Shown here: positions 1 through 7,615 of the stretch, in pieces | How positions within the stretch are numbered: the first letter of the stretch is position 1 | Layout of the letters: every line of letters begins with the position of its first letter | Assembly: GCA_018969295.1 (NCBI GenBank) | Contig: JAGWYN010000038.1 | Coordinates: 1 to 40,503, forward strand | Direction: 5' to 3' | Origin: Chloroflexota bacterium | GTDB taxonomy: Bacteria > Chloroflexota > Anaerolineae > Caldilineales > Caldilineaceae | Length of the DNA: 40,503 nt | Notes under the pieces: generated by a model | The model's input: only the letters and a program-made list of their open reading frames with translations | What the model was told of the DNA's origin: nothing | The model's database searches: none | Position numbers and translations under genes: made by a program

Positions 1-1
1 T

Positions 2-2491
2 CTCCCCCCAGTTCACGCCGCTGGGTTACGTGCCACATACCCGACGACCCAAATTCTGGACCGCAACGGCCAGCTCCTCTACGAATGGATCGACCCGGCT
101 GCCGGCAAACAGCTCGACCTCGAGCTCAGCCAGATCCCAGCCGCCTGCGTCCAGGCCACGATCGCCACCGAAGACAACCGCTTCTTTTGGCATGGGGGTG
201 TCGACCCACTCGCCGTTTTGCGCGCCCTCTGGCAAAATCTACACAGTCAGGGGATCGTCTCGGGCGCCAGCACGCTGACCCAACAGCTGGCCCGCAATCT
301 GTTGATGGAAAACCAGGAACGGTTTGAGAGCAGCCTGCGGCGCAAGCTGCGCGAGGCAGTGCTCGCCTGGCAGCTCGAACAGGCCTACACCAAAGACGCG
401 CTGCTGGCACTCTATTTGAACCAGACCTACTACGGCAATTTTGCGTTCGGTATCGAAGCGGCCGCCCAGATCTTCTTCGCCAAGCCTGCCGGCCAGCTCA
501 GCCTGGCCGAGTGCGCGCTGCTGGCCGGGCTGGTCCAATACCCTTCCGGCTATAACCCGCTGCTGGACCCAGAGGCCGCCAAAGGACGCCAGCTCACAGT
601 GCTGCGGCTGATGCAAGAACATGGGGCGCTGACCAGAGCCCAAGCCGAAGAGGCAGCCCGTCAGCCACTCCAATATCGCTCCAGCCTGTTTGCAATCGAA
701 GCCCCCCACTTTGTCATGTATGTCCAGGATCTGCTTGTCCGGCAGCTGGGTCTCGAACGGGTGCGGGCGGGCGGGTTGCGCGTCTACACCACCCTCGACC
801 TTGACCTGCAACGCCAGGCAGAGACGGCGCTACGCCGGCGGCTGGCCCAGCTCACCTGCCAGGCCGAAAGCGCCTGCACCGACCCCGCTGCCCGCAGCCG
901 GCAGGTCGACAGCGCAGCCGCCGTCATCCTCGACAGCCACAACGGCGACATCCTGACCCTGATCGGCAGCCCGGACTATTTTGCTGCGCATGCCAGCGGC
1001 AATCTCAACGCCGCGCTGGCCAGACGCCAGCCCGGCAGCGCCATCAAACCCTTCACCTACGCCGCTGCGCTCGACCCGCAGTGGAGCAGCGCGTCCCCCC
1101 CCCTGACCGCAGCGACCATCTTGCCTGACCTGCCCAAAACTTTCACCGTGCAGAACAGCGACGGGGCACAGGCCCCCTATCGCCCCCAAAATTACGACCG
1201 CAAAGCCCACGGGCCGGTCAGCCTGCGCACAGCCCTCGCCAACAGCTACAACGTGCCAGCTGTCGAGGTGCTGCAACAGATCGGCGTCGAGACTCTCCGC
1301 CAGCTCGCTGGCCAGGCAGGCATTTCCACCTTTACCGAACGCTATGGGCTGGCCTTGACCCTGGGCGGCGGCGAAGTCCGCCTGCTCGACCTGGCCGCCG
1401 CCTACAGCATCTTCGACGACGGCTACGCACTCGCCCCACGTGCGCTGCAACGTGTCGAAGCCTCTGCCCCAGCCACAAGCCAGACCACCACGCTCTTCCA
1501 GCTGACCCCTCCCCCCTTCCCACAGGTGCTCTCCCCCCAGGCCGCCTATCTGATCACCGACATCCTCGCCGACGATCTGGCCCGTGCCCCCGCTTTCGGA
1601 CGCAGCTCCGTGCTCGATCTGCCCTTTCCAGCAGCCGTCAAGACCGGCACCACGACCGACTGGCGCGACAACTGGACCGTCGGCTACTCGACCCAGCGCA
1701 TCGTCGGGGTGTGGGTCGGCAACGCCGACAATACACCGATGCAAAATGTCAGCGGGGTCGACGGCGCTGGCCCCCTTTGGCAGGATCTGATGCGGCTCTC
1801 CCACCGCCATCCCCCCCCTCCCTTCACGCGCCCCCCCGGGCTGGTCGAGGTCACCCTCTGCGCGCCGAGCGGCCTGCTGCCCAGCCCCGCCTGCCCACGT
1901 CTGCGCCAGGAGCTGTTCCTCGAAGGGACACAGCCCACACAGACCGACACCCAGTTTCAACAGATTGCCCTGGACCGCTCTACCGGGCTGCCCGCCGATG
2001 CCAATACCCCAGCCCACCAACGTGTCGACAAGGTCTACTGGCTGCTGCCTCCCGAATACCATGACTGGATGGCTGCTCAAGGAATCGCCGTCGCACCGCC
2101 AGCCGTGGCCAGCGCGCTCGCCCAACGCCACTCTGGCCCCAACCCGGAAAATCCCCCCATAGTCAGCCCAGCGCAGCCGCGGCTCACACTGACCCAGCCC
2201 GACGCGTTTTCCACCTTTCAGCTCCACCCTGGCCTGCCTGCCAGCAGCCAGCGGCTGGCCATCGAAGGCCTTGTGGCCGATGGCCAGCGCTGGGCCACGC
2301 TCCGCCTGGTCGTGGACGGCATCCCTGTGGCCGTTGCCCACCAGGCCAACCGGCTGAAAAGCAGGTGGACGCTGCAGCTCGGCCCACATCAATTCTGGTT
2401 GGAAGGAGAACCAGTGGCAGGAGCAAAGACCGAATTCTCAGCGCCAGCCACTGTCCAGGTAGAGATCTTCCACCAGGACTCCCTGCCCTGA
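2..2491 (+). CDS. pbpC: Penicillin-binding protein 1C, bifunctional transglycosylase/transpeptidase (5' partial)
   Basis: Periplasm-facing peptidoglycan synthase, open at the window edge; 829 codons are visible and the cytoplasmic tail and membrane anchor are missing. Residue numbers count from the first visible codon. The GT51 transglycosylase domain (about 10-190) has the catalytic-Glu motif EDNRFFWHGG with Glu57, followed by GASTLTQQLARN. The transpeptidase domain (about 240-600) carries Ser346-x-x-Lys349 (GSAIKP), Ser415-Tyr-Asn and Lys547-Thr-Gly. The last 100 residues form a beta-rich tail like the PBP1C C-terminal domain. That tail, together with the short spacing between motifs, favours PBP1C over PBP1A. 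All catalytic motifs are intact. The gene converges on the PstS-like lipoprotein gene with a gap of about 50 bp that holds only a short CTGGG/CCCAG inverted repeat. Confidence 0.93.
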   Translation, partial: LPPVHAAGLRATYPTTQILDRNGQLLYEWIDPAAGKQLDLELSQIPAACVQATIATEDNRFFWHGGVDPLAVLRALWQNLHSQGIVSGASTLTQQLARNLLMENQERFESSLRRKLREAVLAWQLEQAYTKDALLALYLNQTYYGNFAFGIEAAAQIFFAKPAGQLSLAECALLAGLVQYPSGYNPLLDPEAAKGRQLTVLRLMQEHGALTRAQAEEAARQPLQYRSSLFAIEAPHFVMYVQDLLVRQLGLERVRAGGLRVYTTLDLDLQRQAETALRRRLAQLTCQAESACTDPAARSRQVDSAAAVILDSHNGDILTLIGSPDYFAAHASGNLNAALARRQPGSAIKPFTYAAALDPQWSSASPPLTAATILPDLPKTFTVQNSDGAQAPYRPQNYDRKAHGPVSLRTALANSYNVPAVEVLQQIGVETLRQLAGQAGISTFTERYGLALTLGGGEVRLLDLAAAYSIFDDGYALAPRALQRVEASAPATSQTTTLFQLTPPPFPQVLSPQAAYLITDILADDLARAPAFGRSSVLDLPFPAAVKTGTTTDWRDNWTVGYSTQRIVGVWVGNADNTPMQNVSGVDGAGPLWQDLMRLSHRHPPPPFTRPPGLVEVTLCAPSGLLPSPACPRLRQELFLEGTQPTQTDTQFQQIALDRSTGLPADANTPAHQRVDKVYWLLPPEYHDWMAAQGIAVAPPAVASALAQRHSGPNPENPPIVSPAQPRLTLTQPDAFSTFQLHPGLPASSQRLAIEGLVADGQRWATLRLVVDGIPVAVAHQANRLKSRWTLQLGPHQFWLEGEPVAGAKTEFSAPATVQVEIFHQDSLP

Positions 2492-2542
2492 TGCCGGGTG
2501 AATCTGGGCTCCCAGCCAGACCACCCTTCCCGCCGCAACCGG

Positions 2543-3421
2543 TCAGCGGATCGGGGCGTGGTACTGGGCTACGATCGCCTGACCCGCTGGGCTGAGCACA
2601 AAATCGATGAACAGACGTTCGCGGGCAGCAGGAGGGCCAGCGGTGATCAGATAAAGGGGCTGGATCAAGGGGTACTGCTGTTTTGCAAGGCTCTCGACCG
2701 TGGGCAGCCGCCCTTCCAACGACAGCACTTTGACAGCCAAAGGTGCCAGTTCACTCGGCTGCCCGGATGGATCCTCGAGCTGTTCCCGCACATACGCGCG
2801 CGAGAGATAGGCAATCGCAGCCGGGTTGCGGGAGACATAGGTGAGGACCGCCTCGCTGCTCGGCATCACAACCGCTGTCAACGATACCCGCTCCTCCCCC
2901 ATCACCCGCTTCTCGAACAAGAGACGAGCCCCGCTGCCGTCCTCGCGGCTGACCAGCACCACGTCGCCTGCATCGCTGCCCAAAGCCTGCCAGTTGAGCA
3001 CCCGACCGCTGTACAGATCGCGCAGCTGCACCAGCGACAGCGCCTTGACCGGGTTGCTGGCATGGACAATCACAGCCAGCCCATCCAGCCCGATCGGCGT
3101 GCGCACCAACCGTTCCTCCCCGGCAGGCACCACTTCGCCCGCTTCTACATCGGGGGGAAAGCGGGTGCTTGCTGCCAGCACAGGCTGGCCCGCCCGCACA
3201 GCCTCCTCGGCCAGGGTGCTGCCTCCCCCGCGCAGGTCAAACACCACATTCGGATGCTGTCGACTGTACTCGCTCGCCAACTGCTGCAGCACAGGCAGCA
3301 TCGATGTGGAGCCCACCACCGTGAGCGTGGTAGGCTCCGGTGTCGCTGCCGCCCCACAGCCGGCCAGCAGCAGCAGCAGCCAACAGAGCGCCGCGCGCTC
3401 AACGCGCCAGATGCCAGACAA
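2543..3421 (-). CDS. PstS-like periplasmic substrate-binding lipoprotein
   Basis: 292 residues. A short signal peptide ends in a lipobox (LLAGC, Cys22), so it is probably an exported lipoprotein. The mature part begins with TLTVVGSTSMLPVLQQLA and later has SREDGSGARLLFEK, the layout of the PBP-like (PstS-type) phosphate-binding fold in which the Gly-Ser-Thr and Arg/Asp/Ser-Gly segments hold an oxyanion. The start is TTG with a G-rich stretch upstream, because no ATG or GTG lies before the signal peptide. It overlaps the 3' end of uppP by 23 bp and is the last gene of the tgt-uppP operon. No PstC, PstA or PstB gene is present, so it is either an orphan that serves a distant transporter or a phosphate sensor. 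Phosphate as ligand is family inference; a related oxyanion is possible. Confidence 0.82.
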   Translation of the reverse strand: MSGIWRVERAALCWLLLLLAGCGAAATPEPTTLTVVGSTSMLPVLQQLASEYSRQHPNVVFDLRGGGSTLAEEAVRAGQPVLAASTRFPPDVEAGEVVPAGEERLVRTPIGLDGLAVIVHASNPVKALSLVQLRDLYSGRVLNWQALGSDAGDVVLVSREDGSGARLLFEKRVMGEERVSLTAVVMPSSEAVLTYVSRNPAAIAYLSRAYVREQLEDPSGQPSELAPLAVKVLSLEGRLPTVESLAKQQYPLIQPLYLITAGPPAARERLFIDFVLSPAGQAIVAQYHAPIR

Positions 3422-4235
3422 TCGTCGCTACCCCCACGGCCAGACAGTAGCCGCTGAACACATACAGCGTGTGGTTGCGCAGGTAGTTCAACAACACACG
3501 AATCGCAACCACCCCCGTCACGGCCGCCACCACAAACCCGACCAGGATCGGACCTGCATGCTGGGTCAGCGCGCTGGCATCTTCGCCCAACACCTTGACC
3601 AGCTGCAACAGCCCAGCCCCCAAAATGGCCGGTGTGCCCAGCAAAAAGCTGAAACGCGCGGCCTGGTCACGCTGGATCCCGCGCGCCAGCCCTGCCGCAA
3701 TCGTGCTGCCACTGCGGCTGACCCCCGGCAACAGGGCCAATGCCTGGGCCACCCCGATCGCTGCGGCGTCCAGCCACTGCATCTGCGCCAACACACGCCC
3801 CCCGCCCGACCGCAGCACCAATTGCTCGCTCAACCAGAGCAGCAAGGCTGTCACCAGCAAAAAACAGCCCACCGCCAGCGGATTGAGAAAAAACGATTCG
3901 AGCAGTTCGTCAAAGAGCAGACCAGCAACCACCGCCGGCAGCGTGCCCACCACGATAAACCAGGCGGTGCGCGCATCGGGGTCGGCCAACGACCGCCGGG
4001 CAATGCTTTGCACCCAGGCACTTCCCATCGCCAAAAACTCCCGCCAAAAGACAATTAGGACCGCCACCAACGTTCCCCAGTGGAGCAGCGTGTCGAACAA
4101 CAACGACGGCGCCGGCCATCCCAACAGCCAGGGCACCAGAACCAGATGGCCGCTGCTGCTGACCGGAACAAACTCGGTCGCCCCTTGCACAAACCCCAAA
4201 ATCACTGCCTGAATCAGATCGATCGATTCGCTCAT
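3399..4235 (-). CDS. uppP: Undecaprenyl-diphosphatase UppP (BacA family)
   Basis: 278 residues, the usual family length, with about eight hydrophobic segments. It removes a phosphate from undecaprenyl diphosphate, which recycles the lipid carrier for peptidoglycan and other wall polymers. Both family signatures are intact: the Glu-rich/serine motif GATEFVPVSSSGHL near residue 18 and PGVSRSGST near residue 168. Its ATG overlaps the tgt stop codon (ATGA), and its own end overlaps the PstS-like gene, so the three are almost certainly cotranscribed and translationally coupled. Members of this family give bacitracin tolerance when abundant; that is family knowledge, not visible here. Confidence 0.95.
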   Translation of the reverse strand: MSESIDLIQAVILGFVQGATEFVPVSSSGHLVLVPWLLGWPAPSLLFDTLLHWGTLVAVLIVFWREFLAMGSAWVQSIARRSLADPDARTAWFIVVGTLPAVVAGLLFDELLESFFLNPLAVGCFLLVTALLLWLSEQLVLRSGGGRVLAQMQWLDAAAIGVAQALALLPGVSRSGSTIAAGLARGIQRDQAARFSFLLGTPAILGAGLLQLVKVLGEDASALTQHAGPILVGFVVAAVTGVVAIRVLLNYLRNHTLYVFSGYCLAVGVATIVWHLAR

Positions 4236-5398
4236 TTTTGTGCTCGCTTTGACTGCCGCAGCGCACGCTGTGCATGCCGCACGGTTTGGTTGGTCATCTG
4301 ATAACGCTCCAGAAAACTCTGGCGGAACGAACCAAAGCCCCCCGAGCGGATCGCTGCCCGTATCTGTCCCATCAGTTCCAACATGAAGTGAACGTTGTGG
4401 ATCGTGCCCAGGCGCAGCGCACTGATCTCGCCCGCTTTGTACAGATGGCGCAGATAGGCTCGGCTGAAGGTGCGACAGGTGTAACAGCGACAGCCCTCCT
4501 GCACCGGCCGGGGATCTTCGGCGTATTGGGCGTTGCGCAGGTTCATGCGCCCGTCGGGCGTCAGCAGTTGGCCGTTGCGCGCCACCCGCGTCGGCAACAC
4601 ACAGTCGAAGAGATCCACCCCACGAGCAACCGCCTCCACAATGTCCTCCGGCGCCCCCACCCCCATCAGGTAACGCGGTTTGTCCGCTGGCAGCGCCGGC
4701 CCAACCACGTCCAGCATCGCATACATCTGCTCTTTGGTCTCACCGACCGCCAACCCCCCGATCGCATAGCCGGGGAACTCCAGCTGGCGCAAAAACTCCA
4801 CACTGCGCAGCCGCAAATCCGCAAAGATTCCCCCCTGGACAATGCCAAACAAAGCCTGGTCCGCCCGTCGATGGGCATGCCGACAGCGCTCTGCCCAGCG
4901 ATGTGTCCGCTCCAAGGCCTCTTCGTTGTACAGGCGGTCCAGCGGAGGCGGACATTCGTCCAACACCATCGCAATGTCAGGCCCAAGCGCCTGCTCGATC
5001 TCCATGACCTTCTCTGGGGTAAACTGGTGCAGCGAACCGTCAAGGTGGCTGCGAAAGAGCACACCGTCGTCGCCCAGTTTGCGGCTGCCTGCCAGACTGA
5101 AGACCTGATAGCCCCCCGAATCGGTCAGGATCGGCCTGTCCCACCCCATAAAACGGTGCAGCCCCCCCATCCGCTCGATCAGCTGATGGCCCGGCCGCAG
5201 GTAGAGATGGTAGGTGTTGGACAAGATCAAAGAAGCGCCGGCCTCGCACAGGTCGCGCGGTTCCAGGGTCTTCACATTGGCCTGAGTGCCGACCGGGGCA
5301 AAGGCTGGCATCTCGACCGAGCCGTGCGGCGTAGACAAGGTGCTGCACCGTGCCCCCCCATCTGCCACATGCAGCTCAAACTGAAACGTTCCGCTCAC
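4232..5398 (-). CDS. tgt: Queuine/preQ1 tRNA-ribosyltransferase
   Basis: 388 residues from the GTG at 5398. The enzyme swaps guanine 34 of GUN-anticodon tRNAs for the queuosine precursor preQ1. Visible motifs are DSGGYQVFS (substrate-binding Asp), FGIVQGG, YAIGGLAVGE, the nucleophile motif VDLFDCVLPTRVARNG, and a zinc site CRCYTCRTFSRAYLRHLY. An upstream in-frame ATG at 5473 would add 25 residues unlike the family, and it lies in the promoter. The GTG has an AGGGA about 8 nt upstream and starts the protein at the conserved beta strand (FQFELHVADGGARC). First gene of the tgt-uppP-PstS-like operon. No other queuosine gene is in the window. Confidence 0.95.
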   Translation of the reverse strand: MSGTFQFELHVADGGARCSTLSTPHGSVEMPAFAPVGTQANVKTLEPRDLCEAGASLILSNTYHLYLRPGHQLIERMGGLHRFMGWDRPILTDSGGYQVFSLAGSRKLGDDGVLFRSHLDGSLHQFTPEKVMEIEQALGPDIAMVLDECPPPLDRLYNEEALERTHRWAERCRHAHRRADQALFGIVQGGIFADLRLRSVEFLRQLEFPGYAIGGLAVGETKEQMYAMLDVVGPALPADKPRYLMGVGAPEDIVEAVARGVDLFDCVLPTRVARNGQLLTPDGRMNLRNAQYAEDPRPVQEGCRCYTCRTFSRAYLRHLYKAGEISALRLGTIHNVHFMLELMGQIRAAIRSGGFGSFRQSFLERYQMTNQTVRHAQRALRQSKRAQK

Positions 5399-5436
5399 AC
5401 TCTGTCCCTGGTCACAAAGATCGACATTGTCTGTAG

Positions 5437-5465
5437 ATCCTAGCACGCCCCCCTGAAGCTGGCAA
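5437..5465 (-). promoter_or_regulatory. Predicted sigma-70-type promoter of the tgt operon
   Basis: On the minus strand TTGCCA (5460-5465) and TAGGAT (5437-5442) are separated by exactly 17 bp. Transcription would begin near 5430, giving a leader of about 30 nt before the GTG at 5398. This supports the GTG start. Confidence 0.5.
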
Positions 5466-5480
5466 AAATGCAAAAACCCT

Positions 5481-5509
5481 TTGACATTTCTCTCGAACTG
5501 GGGTACGCT
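5481..5509 (+). promoter_or_regulatory. Predicted sigma-70-type promoter of the protease/transglutaminase/muramidase cassette
   Basis: A perfect -35 TTGACA (5481-5486), a 17-bp spacer and TACGCT (5504-5509). The predicted start near 5516 leaves a leader of about 70 nt before the ATG at 5585. It is back to back with the tgt promoter, the two -35 boxes lying within about 15 bp of each other. Confidence 0.55.
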
Positions 5510-5584
5510 TTATGTAGAAAGGCCACTCATCAGCGTCTACGCGAAATGGACTCCACTGGAAAACAAGAAAGGAAACAGAGTCTC

Positions 5585-6331
5585 ATGGAAGCGATCAAAG
5601 GACTGTGTACGGTTGTGATGCCTGAAACCCGTCTGCGCGAATTTGCTTTTCAACATGCAGTCGATCTGAACAGCGACAACGCGCTTCTGGAGGAGCAGCC
5701 GCAGCTGATTGCAGCCGCCATGGAAACTCGGCGCCGCTGGCCGGTCGGCATGACGTTGCGCGTCCATTTTCTGGAAGGCGAACGCGCTGTGCAACGCCAT
5801 GTCGAAGAGATCGTGGCCGAGTGGAGCCAGCACGCCAACGTTCAGTTTGTCTTCGGTGCCGGACCGGAAGCAGAAATTCGCATCTCCTTCAACCCGAACT
5901 CGGGCTCCTGGTCCTACATGGGGACCGACTGCAGCCTGTCACAGCTGGCCGGCCGGCCTACCATGAACCTGGGTTGGCTTACGCCGACAACCCCACTTGT
6001 CGAGTACCGGCGGGTCGTGCTGCACGAGTTCGGCCATGCCCTCGGCCTGGTACACGAACACCTCTCCCCTGCCGCCGAAATTCCCTGGAACGAAGCCAAG
6101 GTGCTCGACTATTACCGGCAGACCAACGGCTGGGACGAGGCCTACACGCGCTCCAATGTGCTGGCCCGCTCCAAAGCCGACGCCTACACCCGCTTTGACC
6201 CACACTCGATCATGCTCTACCCGGTTCCCAGGGAGCTCACGCTGGGAGGGTTCGAAATCCCTTGGAGCAACAGTGAACTCTCGGCGCTGGACAAAGAGTT
6301 TATCGGGCAGATCTATCCATTTCCAGCGTAA
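5585..6331 (+). CDS. Metzincin (astacin/M12A-like) zinc metalloprotease without signal peptide
   Basis: 248 residues. The zinc site HEFGHALGLVHEH (147-159) matches the metzincin pattern HExxHxxGxxH, with Glu148 as base. The HEH ending is typical of the astacin branch. The Met-turn SIMLY is at 208-212, about 50 residues later, as in astacins. Upstream, GSWSYMGTD is typical of bacterial members. The start is ATG 5585, with AAAGGA upstream and a promoter at 5481-5509; an earlier in-frame ATG at 5468 lies upstream of the promoter. The N-terminus is not a signal sequence and there is no propeptide-like cysteine switch, so the protein looks cytosolic or exported by an unusual route. The next gene starts 12 bp downstream. 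Substrate unknown. Confidence 0.85.
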   Translation: MEAIKGLCTVVMPETRLREFAFQHAVDLNSDNALLEEQPQLIAAAMETRRRWPVGMTLRVHFLEGERAVQRHVEEIVAEWSQHANVQFVFGAGPEAEIRISFNPNSGSWSYMGTDCSLSQLAGRPTMNLGWLTPTTPLVEYRRVVLHEFGHALGLVHEHLSPAAEIPWNEAKVLDYYRQTNGWDEAYTRSNVLARSKADAYTRFDPHSIMLYPVPRELTLGGFEIPWSNSELSALDKEFIGQIYPFPA

Positions 6332-6343
6332 GGAAGCTACCCC

Positions 6344-7570
6344 ATGCCTGCCGAACCTGCCCCCCCTGCGCTGCGCCAACAGATCTACCATCTGCAGCTG
6401 CGCGCCCGGGCCTTGCAGCAGAGGGTGCTTGCTGCCACCGACCCGACTGCACTGGCCCAGGCGCTGGCCGAGGCTGGCGCAGTCGAAGAGGAGTTGGCCA
6501 CCCTCCAGCCAAGCCCCCACAGCGCTGCAGAAGCCGCAGTCTACCCGGAGTCCGCTGCCAGCGTGACCCGCAGCAGCGCGGTCACCCAGCTCAAAGCCAC
6601 GGTCCGGCTGCGCATGGCCCATGTCCCCACCGGGATCTACCACCTGCTCGACGCGCAAAGCGATCCGCTGGTCGAGATTGTCGTCGAGAATTTTGCCCCA
6701 GGGCGCCAGCGACGGCTGCGCATCCAGGCCAGCCTGGAAGGCTACAGCGCCAACGCGATAGCCACCCTGGAACTGGCCCCGCGCGGCCGCACAGAGGCGA
6801 CGCGCAGCGTGGCCTTGCTGCCAACCCTCTTTCCCGAACACACCCAGGCCGTCCAGGAGTTGACCCGGGCCACCGTCGCCGTGCTGGTGGAAGATCTCGA
6901 CGACGGCAAGGTCGAAACCCACGAAACCCTGCCTATCTGGCTGCTCGCCCGCAACGCGGCTCCGCTCGCCGTACACGACCCCGCCAACGACAGCTGGGTC
7001 GACCTCAGCCGCTATTTTGGGGCGTTCGTCACCCCCAACCAGCGTGAGGTGATGCGCTTTCTGCGCCAGGCCGCCGACCGCCACCCCGACCGCCAGCTGG
7101 CTGGCTACCAAAGTGACGTCACTTTGCAGGTGCGTGCCCTCTTCGACGCACTCAGGTACACCGCCAATATCACCTACGTCAATTCGCTGGTCATGTTCAA
7201 CCCTGACCAAGGCGCGCGCGGACAGCGGGTTCGGCTGCCGCGCGAGACGCTGCAGGAAGCACAGGCCAACTGCATCGACGGCACGCTGCTCTTTGCCAGC
7301 CTGTTGGAAGCCATCACGCTCAACCCGGCGCTCGTCTTCGTGCCCGGCCATGCCTTTGTCGGCTGGGAAAGTGCCCCCAACAGCAACCGCTGGGACTATC
7401 TCGAAACGACCATGATTGGCACCAACGACTTTCTGGAAGCCAACGCGATCGGACGCCAGAAGGCACTTTTCTGGGAACAACAGGCCGCTACCCCGGCCAA
7501 AGCCCACCTCTTCCGGCGCTGGCCGCTGCAGACGCTGCGCACAGAGTACAGCGTCACACCGCTGGAGTAG
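6344..7570 (+). CDS. Transglutaminase-like (papain-fold) protein of unknown substrate
   Basis: 408 residues, no signal peptide or membrane segment. Residues about 10-55 are a charged, probably coiled-coil helix; about 85-215 look like a beta-sandwich; the C-terminal half carries a plausible Cys-His-Asp triad. The triad residues are Cys310 in ANCIDGTLLF, His336 in VPGHAFVGW, and Asp351 in the segment ending YLETT. Spacing and order fit the transglutaminase-like superfamily, whose members may be peptidases or amidases rather than cross-linkers. It starts 12 bp after the protease gene, with an AAGGAAG ribosome-binding site, so the two are translated from one message. I do not recognise the N-terminal domains. 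Assignment of the catalytic fold is by motif only. Confidence 0.65.
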   Translation: MPAEPAPPALRQQIYHLQLRARALQQRVLAATDPTALAQALAEAGAVEEELATLQPSPHSAAEAAVYPESAASVTRSSAVTQLKATVRLRMAHVPTGIYHLLDAQSDPLVEIVVENFAPGRQRRLRIQASLEGYSANAIATLELAPRGRTEATRSVALLPTLFPEHTQAVQELTRATVAVLVEDLDDGKVETHETLPIWLLARNAAPLAVHDPANDSWVDLSRYFGAFVTPNQREVMRFLRQAADRHPDRQLAGYQSDVTLQVRALFDALRYTANITYVNSLVMFNPDQGARGQRVRLPRETLQEAQANCIDGTLLFASLLEAITLNPALVFVPGHAFVGWESAPNSNRWDYLETTMIGTNDFLEANAIGRQKALFWEQQAATPAKAHLFRRWPLQTLRTEYSVTPLE

Positions 7571-7615
7571 ACGGCAACCGGATGCGCTGTGCAGCGCACC
7601 GCCAGGAGCACTCTG

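Noticed and set aside
830..2392. Long minus-strand open frame opposite the PBP1C gene
   Set aside because: GC-rich third positions keep the antisense frame open. The product is low-complexity and matches nothing, while the sense strand carries complete PBP motifs.
4232..5473. ATG 5473 as the tgt start
   Set aside because: It lies upstream of the predicted promoter, and the extra 25 residues do not resemble the family; GTG 5398 has a ribosome-binding site.
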